From the NCBI GenBank assembly GCA_044344935.1, contig JBIJCA010000001.1:37686-101685 (forward strand): a DNA stretch of 64,000 nucleotides, given 5' to 3'. The notes beneath the pieces are model-generated. The model had not been told where the DNA came from and searched no databases. It was given only the letters and a program-made list of their open reading frames with translations. The first letter of the stretch is position 1; each line of letters starts with the position of its first letter. This DNA is from Aquimonas sp044344935. GTDB taxonomy: Bacteria; Pseudomonadota; Gammaproteobacteria; Xanthomonadales; Xanthomonadaceae. The position numbers and the translations under genes were made by a program. Below, piece by piece: positions 32,824 through 43,644 of this stretch.

Positions 32824-35559
32824 TCAGTGCGCCTGATCCCAGTTGTCGCCGACGCCGGCATCGACGGTCAGCGGCACCCGCAGCTCGACCGCGCCCTGCA
32901 TGCGCCGCTTGGCCTCGGTCACCAGGGTGTCGACGAAGTCCTCGCGGCATTCGAAGACGAGTTCGTCGTGCACCTGCAGGACCATGCGCGCGCGGCCGTC
33001 CTGGGTGCCCAGCCAGGCGTGCAGGTCGAGCATCGCGCGCTTGATGATGTCGGCGGCGCTGCCCTGCATCGGTGCGTTCACCGCGGCGCGTTCGGCGCCG
33101 GCGCGCAGGCCCTGCTGGCGCGCGTGGATGTCGTTGAGATACAGACGCCGGCCGAACACGGTTTCGACATAGCCGAACTCGCGCGCCTGCTGGCGCACCC
33201 GCTCCATGTAGCCCTGCACGCCCGGATAGCGGGCGAAGTAGAGCGCGATGTAGTCCTGCGCCTCGCCGCGATCGATGCCGAGCTGCTTGGCGAGACCAAA
33301 CGCACTCATGCCGTACATCAGGCCGAAGTTGATCGCCTTGGCGGCGCGGCGCTGGTCCGGGCCGACCTCGTCCAGCGGCACGCCGAACACCTCGGCGGCG
33401 GTGGCGCGATGCACGTCCTGGCCGCCGGCAAAGGCCGAGAGCAGCCCGGGGTCTTCGGACAGGTGGGCCATGATCCGCAGCTCGATCTGCGAGTAGTCGC
33501 AGGCCACCAGCTTGCTGCCGGGCGGGGCGATGAAGGCGCGGCGGATGCGGCGGCCGTCCTCGGTGCGGATCGGGATGTTCTGCAGATTCGGATCCGACGA
33601 GGACAGGCGCCCTGTCGCCGCGCCGGTCTGGTGGAAGCTGGTGTGCACCCGCCGGGTGTCGGGGTGGATCGCCTCGGGCAGCTTGTCGGTGTAGGTGCCG
33701 CGCAGCTTGGCGAGGCTGCGGTAGTCCAGGATCAGCTTGGGCAGCTCGTGGCGATCGGCAATCGCTTCCAGCGCTTCCTCGTTGGTGCTGGGCGCGCCGC
33801 CGGGCGTCTTCAGCAGCGCCGGCAGGCCGAGCTCGTCGAACAGCAGGGCGCCGAGCTGCTTGGGCGAGTCGAAGTTGAAGCTGCGCCCGGCCAGCTCGAA
33901 GCCGCGCTTCTGCAGCTCCAGCATGCGGCGGCCCAGATCCTGGCTCTGCCGACGCAGTTCGTCGGCGTCGATCAACACGCCGGCGGCCTCCATGTCGGCC
34001 AGCACCTGCACCAGCGGCAGTTCGATCTCGCGATACACACGGGCCAGCGTCGGCTCGGCCTCGAGCTTGGGCCACAGGGTCTGATGCAGGCGCAGGGTGA
34101 TGTCGGCATCTTCGGCCGAGTAGTCGCGCGCGACCTCGAGATCGACTTCGGCAAACGAGATCTGCTTCGCGCCCTTGCCGGCGACCTCGCTGTACGCGAT
34201 CGGCGTGTAGCCCAGATAGTTCTTCGCCAGCGAATCCATGTCGTGGCGACTGGCGGTGGAGTTCAGCACGAAGCTCTCCAGCATGCTGTCGTGGGCCAGC
34301 CCGCGGAGCAGGACGCCATGCTCGCGCAGCACATGGATGTCGTACTTGGCGTTCTGCGCGAGCTTCGGCTTCGATGCGTCTTCCAGCACCGGCCTGAGCT
34401 TCGCGAGCACTGCGGCGCGATCGAGCTGGGCGGGTGCGCCCGGATAGATGTGCGCCACCGGGATGTAGGCGCCTTCGCCTGCGAGGGTCGAAAAGGACAG
34501 ACCGACGAGATCGGCGCGCAGCGCATCGATGCTGGTGGTCTCGGTGTCGAAGCAGATCAGTTCGGCGGCTTCGAGTTCGCGGATGAGTGCATCGAGATCC
34601 TGTTCGGTGAGAATCAGGCGGTAGCTGCCGCGCGCCTGTACCGGCAGATCCGCGGCCGGTGCAGCGGTGGCGACGCTGGGGCCTGCGCCCGCAGCTTTCG
34701 CTGGACTGCCGCCGTTGCCCAACTCCAGGTCGCGCAGCGCCGCATTGAAGCCGTAGCGCGCGTACAGCTGCTTCAGCGCCTCGATATCGCGTGGGCGCAG
34801 CCTGAGGTCGGTCGGGCCGCGGTCGAGCTCGACCGCGGTGACGATGGTGGTGAGCTGGCGGTTCAGCGGCAGACGCGGCAGGGCCGCACGCAGGTTCTCG
34901 CCGATCTTGCCGCCCATCGTCGGTGCAGCCTCGATCACGCCGTCGAGCGAGCCGAACTCGCCCAGCCACTTCGCCGCGGTCTTCGGCCCGCATTTGTCGA
35001 CGCCGGGGATGTTGTCGACCGTGTCGCCCATCAGCGCGAGGTAGTCGATGATCTGCTCGGGCCGCACGCCGAACTTCTCGACGACGCCGGCTTCGTCGAG
35101 ACGCGAGCCGCTCATGGTGTTGACCAGGAGGATGCCGGGTCGCACCAGCTGGGCGAAGTCCTTGTCCGAGGTCGAGACTTCGACCTCGATGCCCTCGGCC
35201 GCGGCGCGCGTGGCGAGCGTACCGATCACGTCGTCGGCCTCGACGCCGGGCACCCGCAGGATCGGAAAGCCGAGTGCCTCGACAATCGCCATCATCGGCT
35301 CGATCTGCGCGCGCAGATCGTCGGGCATGGCTTCGCGGTTGGCCTTGTACTCGGGGTAGAGCGCGTCGCGGAAGGTCGGCCCGGAGGCGTCCATCACGAA
35401 GGCCGCATAGGTCGGGCCTTCCTTCAGCGTCGAGCGCAGCATGTTGACCACGCCGAACAGCGCACCAGTGGGCTCGCCGGCCGCATTCGACAGCGGCGGC
35501 AGGGCATGGAAGGCGCGGTACAGGTAACTTGAACCGTCGATGAGGATGAGCTTGTCCAT
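32824..35559 (-). CDS. polA: DNA polymerase I
   Basis: 911 residues from MDKLILIDGSSYLYRAFHAL. The 5' nuclease domain (about 1-290) has the conserved LIDGSSYLYRA, GVEADDVIGTLA and GDTVDNIPGVDKCGPKTAAK. The 3'-5' exonuclease domain is intact, with ICFDTETTSIDAL. The polymerase domain has the motif A region VACDYSQIELRIMAHLS, the O helix RRAAKAINFGLMYGMSAFG and motif C VHDELVFECRE. It fills gaps after repair and removes RNA primers. The two sX13-like RNAs lie downstream on the same strand; the DUF2782 gene is divergent from it. Confidence 0.97.
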   Translation of the reverse strand: MDKLILIDGSSYLYRAFHALPPLSNAAGEPTGALFGVVNMLRSTLKEGPTYAAFVMDASGPTFRDALYPEYKANREAMPDDLRAQIEPMMAIVEALGFPILRVPGVEADDVIGTLATRAAAEGIEVEVSTSDKDFAQLVRPGILLVNTMSGSRLDEAGVVEKFGVRPEQIIDYLALMGDTVDNIPGVDKCGPKTAAKWLGEFGSLDGVIEAAPTMGGKIGENLRAALPRLPLNRQLTTIVTAVELDRGPTDLRLRPRDIEALKQLYARYGFNAALRDLELGNGGSPAKAAGAGPSVATAAPAADLPVQARGSYRLILTEQDLDALIRELEAAELICFDTETTSIDALRADLVGLSFSTLAGEGAYIPVAHIYPGAPAQLDRAAVLAKLRPVLEDASKPKLAQNAKYDIHVLREHGVLLRGLAHDSMLESFVLNSTASRHDMDSLAKNYLGYTPIAYSEVAGKGAKQISFAEVDLEVARDYSAEDADITLRLHQTLWPKLEAEPTLARVYREIELPLVQVLADMEAAGVLIDADELRRQSQDLGRRMLELQKRGFELAGRSFNFDSPKQLGALLFDELGLPALLKTPGGAPSTNEEALEAIADRHELPKLILDYRSLAKLRGTYTDKLPEAIHPDTRRVHTSFHQTGAATGRLSSSDPNLQNIPIRTEDGRRIRRAFIAPPGSKLVACDYSQIELRIMAHLSEDPGLLSAFAGGQDVHRATAAEVFGVPLDEVGPDQRRAAKAINFGLMYGMSAFGLAKQLGIDRGEAQDYIALYFARYPGVQGYMERVRQQAREFGYVETVFGRRLYLNDIHARQQGLRAGAERAAVNAPMQGSAADIIKRAMLDLHAWLGTQDGRARMVLQVHDELVFECREDFVDTLVTEAKRRMQGAVELRVPLTVDAGVGDNWDQAH

Positions 35560-35643
35560 GCGCGGAAGTGTAGTCGCCCGCGCTATGCCTCGCCGCTGCC
35601 GCTGGCTATGCTCGGGGTCCGTCACCACCCGAGGCCTGCTGCC

Positions 35644-36000
35644 ATGCGCTCATCCTTTCGACTGCTGCCGGTCCTGCTGCTTGCGGCGCTGTGCGCCCCG
35701 CTGACGCAGGCCCAGACCGAAACCCCGGCCGCTGCGCCTGAAGAGGCGCCGATCCCGCCCAAGCTGCCCAATGTGCCGAGCGAGGATGAGGTTCCGGCGG
35801 TGAACATCCGCCGCGACGAGAAAACCGGCGACGTGATCGAGGAGTACCGTCTGAACGGCCGACTGCAGATGGTCAAGGTGACTCCACGCGTCGGCCCGTC
35901 GTACCAGCTCATCGACACCAACGGCGACGGCAAGCTGGATTCACACGATTTCGAGGGCGGTGTGCGGCCGGTGTACTGGACCCTGTTCGAGTGGAACTGA
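35644..36000 (+). CDS. DUF2782 exported protein divergent from polA
   Basis: 118 residues with a signal peptide (FRLLPVLLLAALCAPLTQAQ). The mature region has the DUF2782 layout: VNIRRDEKTGDVIEEYRLNG, then MVKVTPRVGPSYQLIDTNGD, ending RPVYWTLFEWN. Such proteins next to polA are common in Xanthomonadales and related groups; no function is established. Divergent start sites with polA are 85 bp apart. Confidence 0.85.
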   Translation: MRSSFRLLPVLLLAALCAPLTQAQTETPAAAPEEAPIPPKLPNVPSEDEVPAVNIRRDEKTGDVIEEYRLNGRLQMVKVTPRVGPSYQLIDTNGDGKLDSHDFEGGVRPVYWTLFEWN

Positions 36001-36134
36001 GGGTCTCTCGGCTCCGTTGGGTGTCGCAGATGCTCGCTGCGGAAACCGTGGGTGCTCACGGGTCTGTTTCCCGGGCCCGCGGCTGACCCGGCGGGCAGCC
36101 GCGCGCGCTGCCTGGTTTGATCGACGCGGTCTTG

Positions 36135-38404
<2,270 letters not shown>

Positions 38405-38408
<4 letters not shown>

Positions 38409-38971
38409 TGCAGCGTCTGGAACAGGAAGGCCCGCGCGACCTCCCAGTCGCGGTGCGCGGTCGCCCGCGACACTCCCAGCACCTGGGCCACTTCGCTCAT
38501 GTCCAGGCCGGCGAAGTAGCGCAGCTCGACCACCTGCGCCTTGCGCGGGTCGGCGGCTTCGAGCTGCTGCAGGGCCTGCTCCAGCGCCAGTGCGTCGACG
38601 CCGGCGGTGGCGCCGCGATCGGCCGCGGTCGACAGGGTGACGCGCTCGGCGCCGCCGCCGCGCTTGTCGGCATCGCGGCGGCGGGCGTGATCGACCAGCA
38701 CCTGCCGCATGCGATGGGCGGCGACCGCGAAGAACTGGCGGCGGTCCTCGATCGAGGCCACCGAGCCGCCGGCAAGCCGCAGCCAGGCCTCGTGCACCAG
38801 TGCTGTCGGCGACAGGGTGTGGCCGGCACGCTCGCCGACCAGCAGGTGGTCGGCCAGGCGCCGCAGTTCGGCATAGACCCGCTGCAGCAGCTGCGGGTCG
38901 GATGCGCCAGCGGCGCCGGCGTCGCGCAGCAGGCGGGTGAAGTCGTCGCCGGGGTCAGCGTTCGCGGACAT
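38405..38971 (-). CDS. ECF-type RNA polymerase sigma factor (kinase-linked subgroup)
   Basis: 188 residues. The region 2-like core is TLSPTALVHEAWLRLAGG with DRRQFFAVAAHRMRQVLVDH, matching the TIGR02999-type sigma factors often found next to Ser/Thr kinases. Region 4 is VVELRYFAGLDMSEVAQVLG then VSRATAHRDWEVARAFLF, a good helix-turn-helix. There is no separate anti-sigma factor gene; the coupled kinase at 36135-38408 is the likely partner or signal input. The stop overlaps the kinase start (ATGA). Confidence 0.9.
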
Positions 38972-39013
38972 GCGCGGATCATAGACCGCCCCCGGGCGCG
39001 CTGCCCGGTGTCC

Positions 39014-40450
39014 TCACGGCAGCGCATCAACCTGCTGCAGGACCCGTCCCAGCACCGACTGCACGTTGAACTGGTCGATACCGCCGCCCACGCTGTTGGC
39101 CATGGCGACCACGACGAAGGGCTCGCGTCCGGCATCCTCCAGCAGCCAGGCGTGCACCAGCACGTGGAAGCCGTTGGCGCCGCTGCTGAGGCTGCCGCCC
39201 TTGTACCAGACCCGGTCCCAGGCGCCGCGCACATTCGGCTGTGCGGCCTGCGCACCCATCGCGCGGTCGACCATGCGGAAGGCGTCGGAACCTGCCGGCA
39301 GCCGCCGCAGTGCGGCGAACGCGCGGCAGACATCCGCCGGACTGGCCTCCCAGGTGCCCTCGCTGAGCAGATCGGGGTGGAAGAAAGCGCCGCCGGTATT
39401 CGGACCCAGCGGCTCGATCTGACTGGCCAGAAAGCCGTACTGGAAGGTCTCGCTGCCGTTGACATAGCTGTTGGCGGTGGCGAGATCGAAGGAGCGGAAC
39501 ACGTGGAACTGCTCGCTGATGTTGAGGAACGGTTGCAGCAGGGTCGGGGTCGCGTGTCCGTAGCTGACCACCAGACCGTCGAGCAGGCTGCGGCCGACGC
39601 GCTCATGCAGCAGATCGGTGGCGGTGTTGTCGCTGATGCCCATCATCAGCGTGGCCAGATCGGCCGCGCTGAACAGCGTGCCCAGCGGTTCGCTGTTGAT
39701 CGTGCCGCCGGGCGCCAGCTCGCTGGCCACCAGCGCGATGTTCTCCGACGGAAGCATCGAGCCCGCGACGACACGCTGCGCGGCGCCGCCGAGTACGTAC
39801 ATCTTGAACACCGACCCGGTCGCGCGCGGCGTGTTCGGATCGCGCGACTCGATCGACGTGCACTGGCCGTTTGCCCCGATCCGGCCGACGAACAGGCCGG
39901 GCGCGCTCGACAGCGTGGCGAAGCGGTCGGCGGCCTGGGCCAGGCTCAGATTCTGGTCGGCCGGAAACAGCACGGTGCCGCCGAAGTTGTTGACCCCGAA
40001 CTGCACGATCCGACCGGCGCCCGCATAGACGGTACCGAACTGCAGGAAGCCCGAAGGCGGAGGACTGCCTGGGCTGTCAATCACCGCCACCACGCGGGTC
40101 GGCGTGTGTCCAATCAGGTCGGTGATGCGCGCGTTCGGATAGCTGTTGCGCACCGAGGCGATGAAGTCGATCGTGGCCTGCACGTTGATGCTGGCCAGCC
40201 AGGTCGGATCGAAGTGCTCATTGACCTCGGCGGCAGTGGTGACGGCCCCTGCCTGGAGCTCGCCGAGCAGCCACTGCAGGCGGGTGCTGACCGGCGCCGG
40301 CGGTAGCTGCACGTTGCCACCGACGATCGGGAACTGCGGCGCGATCGCGCTCTCGAAGCCGTCGGCATAGGTCTGCGCCCGGCTAACGCCGGACAGCATC
40401 AGGCCGCAGGCGGCCAGCGCGGGCAGCGCCCGTCGAATCCATGTGTTCAT
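39014..40450 (-). CDS. Secreted serine hydrolase of the class A beta-lactamase fold, with N-terminal DGFE-type tag
   Basis: 478 residues, signal peptide cleaved after GVSRA (about 25), then QTYADGFES, a tag also seen at C-termini of other secreted proteins here. The region to about 200 has no named domain. The hydrolase part has the class A triad of motifs: S213-x-x-K216 (GSVFKMY), S273-D-N (GISDNTATD) and K417-G-G (WYKGGSLS). The spacing of 60 residues between the first two matches class A enzymes. Whether it hydrolyses beta-lactams, esters or peptidoglycan is not predictable. The start follows the pirin region on the opposite strand. Confidence 0.85.
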   Translation of the reverse strand: MNTWIRRALPALAACGLMLSGVSRAQTYADGFESAIAPQFPIVGGNVQLPPAPVSTRLQWLLGELQAGAVTTAAEVNEHFDPTWLASINVQATIDFIASVRNSYPNARITDLIGHTPTRVVAVIDSPGSPPPSGFLQFGTVYAGAGRIVQFGVNNFGGTVLFPADQNLSLAQAADRFATLSSAPGLFVGRIGANGQCTSIESRDPNTPRATGSVFKMYVLGGAAQRVVAGSMLPSENIALVASELAPGGTINSEPLGTLFSAADLATLMMGISDNTATDLLHERVGRSLLDGLVVSYGHATPTLLQPFLNISEQFHVFRSFDLATANSYVNGSETFQYGFLASQIEPLGPNTGGAFFHPDLLSEGTWEASPADVCRAFAALRRLPAGSDAFRMVDRAMGAQAAQPNVRGAWDRVWYKGGSLSSGANGFHVLVHAWLLEDAGREPFVVVAMANSVGGGIDQFNVQSVLGRVLQQVDALP

Positions 40451-40649
40451 GCGTGCGTGCTCCCCTGTGGCCCGTCGGTGAGCCCCTTGGAGGCTTCAAG
40501 GCGCAGAACGGGGCTTCAGTGTCGCATCGGTGGCGCGGGTGGGCGAATGCAGGGCGCTGCGAGGCAACGCAGCGTTGCAGTCGCGCGACTTGTGGGCGCC
40601 GCGGCGCGGGGCCATCTTCGACGCCATCGAAACCTGCTGGAGAGCACCC

Positions 40650-41492
40650 ATGTCGCAAGCCCGTCATGTCAGCCGCCTTGTGCGCGGCATGCCCACCTCG
40701 GATGGCGCCGGCGTGCGCCTGACCCGGGTGATCGGCACGCCCGAGCTGCGCAACCTCGATCCCTTCCTGATGCTCGATCACTTCGGTTCGGAAGAAGCCG
40801 CCGACTACATCGCCGGTTTCCCCAACCACCCGCACCGCGGCTTCGAGACCGTCACCTACATGCTCGAAGGGCGCATGCGCCACCGCGACAACCAGGGCAA
40901 CGAAGGCCTGCTGGTGTCGGGCTCGGTGCAGTGGATGACCGCCGGCCGCGGCCTCGTGCATTCGGAAATGCCCGAGCAGGAAGAGGGCCGGATGTCCGGC
41001 TTCCAGCTGTGGATCAATCTGCCGGCGGCGCAGAAGATGTGTGCGCCGCGCTACCAGGACATCGCGCCCGAACGCATTCCGGAAGTCGAGCCCCTGCCCG
41101 GCGCGAAGGTGCGCGTGCTGGCCGGCGAGTACGGCGGCCTTCGCGGCCCGGTCGACGCCGAAGCCACCTCGCCGCTGTACCTGGACATCGCGCTGCCAGC
41201 GGGCGCGGCGCTTGAGGTGCCGGTGCCGCGGGGACACACCGCCTTCGCCCACGTGTTCGAGGGTGAGGCGCTGCTGGCCGGGCAGCCGGTCGGCACCGAT
41301 GTGATGGCCCTGCTGTCCGACGGCGATCACCTGACCGTCGCCGCCACCGAGGCGCCGGTGCGCCTGATCCTCGTCGCTGGTCGCCCGCTGCGCGAACCGA
41401 TCGTGCAGTACGGACCGTTCGTGATGAACCATCCGCATGAGATCCAGCAGGCCATGCTCGACTACCAGGCGGGGCGCTTCGGGCCGGTGTGA
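40650..41492 (+). CDS. Pirin family protein
   Basis: 280 residues from MSQARHVSRLVRG, preceded by GGAGAG at the expected distance. The two cupin domains show the pirin metal site (FPNHPHRGFETVTYMLEG, then VQWMTAGRGLVHSEMPE). It has a quercetin-2,3-dioxygenase-like fold, but bacterial pirins have varied roles including regulatory ones. The C-terminal YGPFVMNHPHEIQQAMLDYQ recurs as a decayed copy at 41793-41852. The stop lies in a short stem-loop at 41491. Confidence 0.9.
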   Translation: MSQARHVSRLVRGMPTSDGAGVRLTRVIGTPELRNLDPFLMLDHFGSEEAADYIAGFPNHPHRGFETVTYMLEGRMRHRDNQGNEGLLVSGSVQWMTAGRGLVHSEMPEQEEGRMSGFQLWINLPAAQKMCAPRYQDIAPERIPEVEPLPGAKVRVLAGEYGGLRGPVDAEATSPLYLDIALPAGAALEVPVPRGHTAFAHVFEGEALLAGQPVGTDVMALLSDGDHLTVAATEAPVRLILVAGRPLREPIVQYGPFVMNHPHEIQQAMLDYQAGRFGPV

Positions 41493-41507
41493 GCCCTGCC
41501 AGGGCTC
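41491..41507 (+). terminator. Stem-loop overlapping the pirin stop codon
   Basis: GAGCCCT (41491-41497), loop GCC, AGGGCTC (41501-41507) begins within the TGA. No T-run follows, so it is at best a weak or factor-dependent terminator. Confidence 0.35.
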
Positions 41508-41612
41508 GGGCGACGGTTGCAGGAGCGGTGCGAGACGCGTGCAGCGCGCGGCCATGGCGTGCGCATGGCGCGCCATGCAAGTCGTGTCGCGCGTGGCGCG
41601 CGCCAAGGAAGC

Positions 41613-41637
41613 CATAGGGTGGGTCTTGACCCACCGG
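41613..41637. repeat. GGTGGGTC hairpin repeat, copy 4
   Basis: CATAGGGTGGGTCTTGACCC then CACCGG, identical in core to copy 2. It opens the second repeat cluster between pirin and selO. Confidence 0.75.
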
Positions 41638-41702
41638 AACCTGGCGTCGATCCATGTACGTGGCGGAACTTGCGGTCGTTCGAGCTGCGAGCTTGATGAC
41701 CG

Positions 41703-41744
41703 GGGCGAGCGTTGAGCTCCGGTGGGCCAGGGCCCACCCTATGG
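41703..41744. repeat. Extended GGTGGGYC hairpin repeat (copy 5)
   Basis: GGGCGAGCGTTGAGCTCCGG leads into TGGGCCAGGGCCCACCCTAT. The whole unit resembles copy 3 at 27380-27420 with a single change in the left extension (T for C in CGTTG). A left-half-only relic of the unit follows at 41747-41764. Confidence 0.75.
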
Positions 41745-41792
41745 ACCGGGGCGAGCGTTGAGCTGGAGGCGCGGGTGCCGCAGGGACAGAGC

Positions 41793-41852
41793 CGCGGGCC
41801 GTTCGTCATGAACCATCTGCATGAGATCCAACACGCGACACGCGGGCCCTAG
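41793..41852 (+). pseudogene. Decayed duplicate of the pirin 3' end
   Basis: The frame reads RGPFVMNHLHEIQHATRGP then TAG at 41850-41852. It closely resembles the pirin C-terminus GPFVMNHPHEIQQ at 41411-41450, with the middle of the tail deleted. There is no start or upstream pirin sequence, so it is a fragment carried between repeat copies 5 and 6. Confidence 0.65.
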
Positions 41853-41865
41853 GTCGATCTTGGCG

Positions 41866-41888
41866 CATAGGGTGGGCCCTGGCCCACC
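41866..41888. repeat. GGTGGGYC hairpin repeat, copy 6
   Basis: CATAGGGTGGGCCCTGGCCC then ACC, same orientation as copies 1, 2 and 4, with a C-for-T change at the loop side of the stem compensated on the other arm. Confidence 0.7.
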
Positions 41889-41924
41889 GTGGCCCTGAAG
41901 AACTTGGGGGGTGAGCCGGAGGAC

Positions 41925-41967
41925 CTGGGCGAGCGTTGAGCTTCGGTGGGTCAAGGCCCGGCCTATG
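41925..41967. repeat. Degenerate extended GGTGGGYC repeat, copy 7
   Basis: CTGGGCGAGCGTTGAGCTTC then GGTGGGTCAAGGCCCGGCCT, ending ATG. The right arm carries substitutions that weaken the stem. It abuts copy 8. Confidence 0.65.
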
Positions 41968-41970
41968 AAC

Positions 41971-42013
41971 CGGGGCGAGCGTTGAGCTCCGGTGGGTCGA
42001 GACCCACCCTATG
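41971..42013. repeat. Extended GGTGGGYC repeat containing the selO stop codon, copy 8
   Basis: CGGGGCGAGCGTTGAGCTCC then GGTGGGTCGAGACCCACCCT and ATG. The selO stop (complement TAG, 42009-42011) falls within the last bases of this repeat, so the repeat is fused to the 3' end of selO. Confidence 0.75.
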
Positions 42014-43559
42014 AGCTGCAGGACAGCATCGAACAGCCGGCGCGGTGACGCGCCCAGTCGGGGCGCTTCTGCGCGTAGGCCTCGGCGCCGGGTTGCTCTT
42101 CATGGGGACGTTCGAGCACCGCCTGCAGGCGGTGCAGCGGCGCGAGGTCGCCCTGCTCGGCGGCGTCGATGGCCTGCTGGGCGAGCCAGTTGCGCGGGAC
42201 GTACAGCGGATTCATCGCAGCCATGCGCTCGCGCCGCGCCGCAGGCGCCGCTTCGCTGCCCAGCCGCTGTGCGTAATCGGTCAACCATGTGGATAGCGCC
42301 GCTCGCTGGGCTTCAAAGCCGGGCTCGCTGTAGCTCGCCTCACGCAGGGTTTCGATCTCTGGCCGGTCGGGATCCAGATCCATCAGCCTGCGGAAGGTCA
42401 GCGTGAAATCGAGCTCGGCGGCGTGCATCAGCCCATACAGGCGCTGTGACAGCCCGAGGTCGCCCTCGCGCGCGTCCAGCAGGCCGAGCTTTGCGGCACT
42501 GAACCCGGCGTGCGTGCGGTTGAAGGTCTCGGCGTAGGCGCGCAGGCCTTCGCGCAGGATCTCCTGATCCGCGAACAGCGCGGACACCGCACCGGCGAGG
42601 CAGGACAGGTTCCAGTGTCCGATCTGTGGCTGCCGACCGAAGGCGTAACGCCGCCCCTCCGCATCGGTGGTGTTGGGCGTCCACTCCGGATCGAAGTCTT
42701 CCAGCCAGCCGTAAGGGCCGTAGTCGATGGTCAGCCCGAGCACAGAAAGATTGTCTGTGTTCATCACGCCGTGCACGAAACCGACCCGCATCCAGTGCGC
42801 GATCGTTCGCGCGGTGCGCTCGCAGATCGCCCGGAAGACCTCCGCATCGCGCTGCGGCGCGTCCGCGAATTCGGGGTAGTCGCGCACGCACATGAAGTTC
42901 CAGAGCTGCCGCAGCAGTGCGTGCTCGCCGCGCGAGGCCGGCAGTTCGAAGTGGCCGAAACGCAGGAAGCTCGGCGCCACCCGGCAGACGATCGCACCGG
43001 GCTCGGGCTTGGGATCGCCCGCGTACAGGATGTCGCGTACCACCGCTTCTCCCGTGGCGATCAGCGACAGCGCGCGGGTGGTCGGAATGCCCAGTGCGTG
43101 CATGGCCTCGCTGCAGACGAACTCGCGCAGCGAAGAGCGCAGCACGGCGCGGCCGTCGGCGCGGCGCGAGTAGGGCGTGGGGCCCGCACCCTTGAGCTGC
43201 AGCTCATGGCGGCGACGGTCGGCGGCGATGACCTCGCCGAGGCTGATCGCGCGTCCGTCGCCGAGCTGGCCAGCCCAGTGGCCGAACTGGTGGCCGCCGT
43301 AGTTGGTGGCGATCGGCTGCATGCCGACCAGCAGCGCGTTGCCGCTGAAAACCTCGGCAAACTCGGGGCTGCGCAACTGTGCCGCGCTCAGTCCGAGCTC
43401 TGCGGCCAGCGAGCTCGACGCCGCCAGCAGACGCGGCGCTCGCACCGGCGTCGGCTGTACGCTCGACCACAGCGCGGCGCCGACCTGACGCGTGTAGTTG
43501 CCGGCTTCGGGGTCGCCGGGCAGGTCACGCCGGAAGGCATTGTCGAACTCGAGGTGCAT
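42009..43559 (-). CDS. selO: Protein adenylyltransferase SelO
   Basis: 516 residues. The pseudokinase-like AMPylator transfers AMP to Ser, Thr or Tyr of proteins, acting on redox proteins in E. coli. Visible hallmarks are AELGLSAAQL, GHQFGHWAGQLGDGRAISL, ELQLKGAGPTPYSRRADGRA, MHALGIPTTRALSL, HGVMNTDNLSVLGLTIDYGP and NLSCLAGAVSAL. The protein ends with the family's SCSS motif, immediately before a repeat that supplies the stop codon. The start follows MHLEFDNAFRRDLPGD; the gene stands alone between the repeat cluster and the DUF4124 gene. Confidence 0.95.
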   Translation of the reverse strand: MHLEFDNAFRRDLPGDPEAGNYTRQVGAALWSSVQPTPVRAPRLLAASSSLAAELGLSAAQLRSPEFAEVFSGNALLVGMQPIATNYGGHQFGHWAGQLGDGRAISLGEVIAADRRRHELQLKGAGPTPYSRRADGRAVLRSSLREFVCSEAMHALGIPTTRALSLIATGEAVVRDILYAGDPKPEPGAIVCRVAPSFLRFGHFELPASRGEHALLRQLWNFMCVRDYPEFADAPQRDAEVFRAICERTARTIAHWMRVGFVHGVMNTDNLSVLGLTIDYGPYGWLEDFDPEWTPNTTDAEGRRYAFGRQPQIGHWNLSCLAGAVSALFADQEILREGLRAYAETFNRTHAGFSAAKLGLLDAREGDLGLSQRLYGLMHAAELDFTLTFRRLMDLDPDRPEIETLREASYSEPGFEAQRAALSTWLTDYAQRLGSEAAPAARRERMAAMNPLYVPRNWLAQQAIDAAEQGDLAPLHRLQAVLERPHEEQPGAEAYAQKRPDWARHRAGCSMLSCSS

Positions 43560-43644
43560 GCGCGGGGTCCGGGACGTATCAGCGCGACGGACGCAGGGGC
43601 CTACATGCGCCCGCGGGCAGCCGTCGGGTGCCGCGGGCGGGACG

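Larger units (their letters stand above)
41493..42008. other. Intergenic repeat cluster between pirin and selO
   Basis: About 516 bases holding hairpin repeats in both orientations, a left-half relic and the pirin fragment. No intact gene is present. Confidence 0.6.

Noticed and set aside
32788..35532. A 914-codon plus-strand open frame inside polA
   Set aside because: It is the antisense of a real polymerase gene with all catalytic motifs; Gln/His/Leu-rich composition is a typical shadow pattern.
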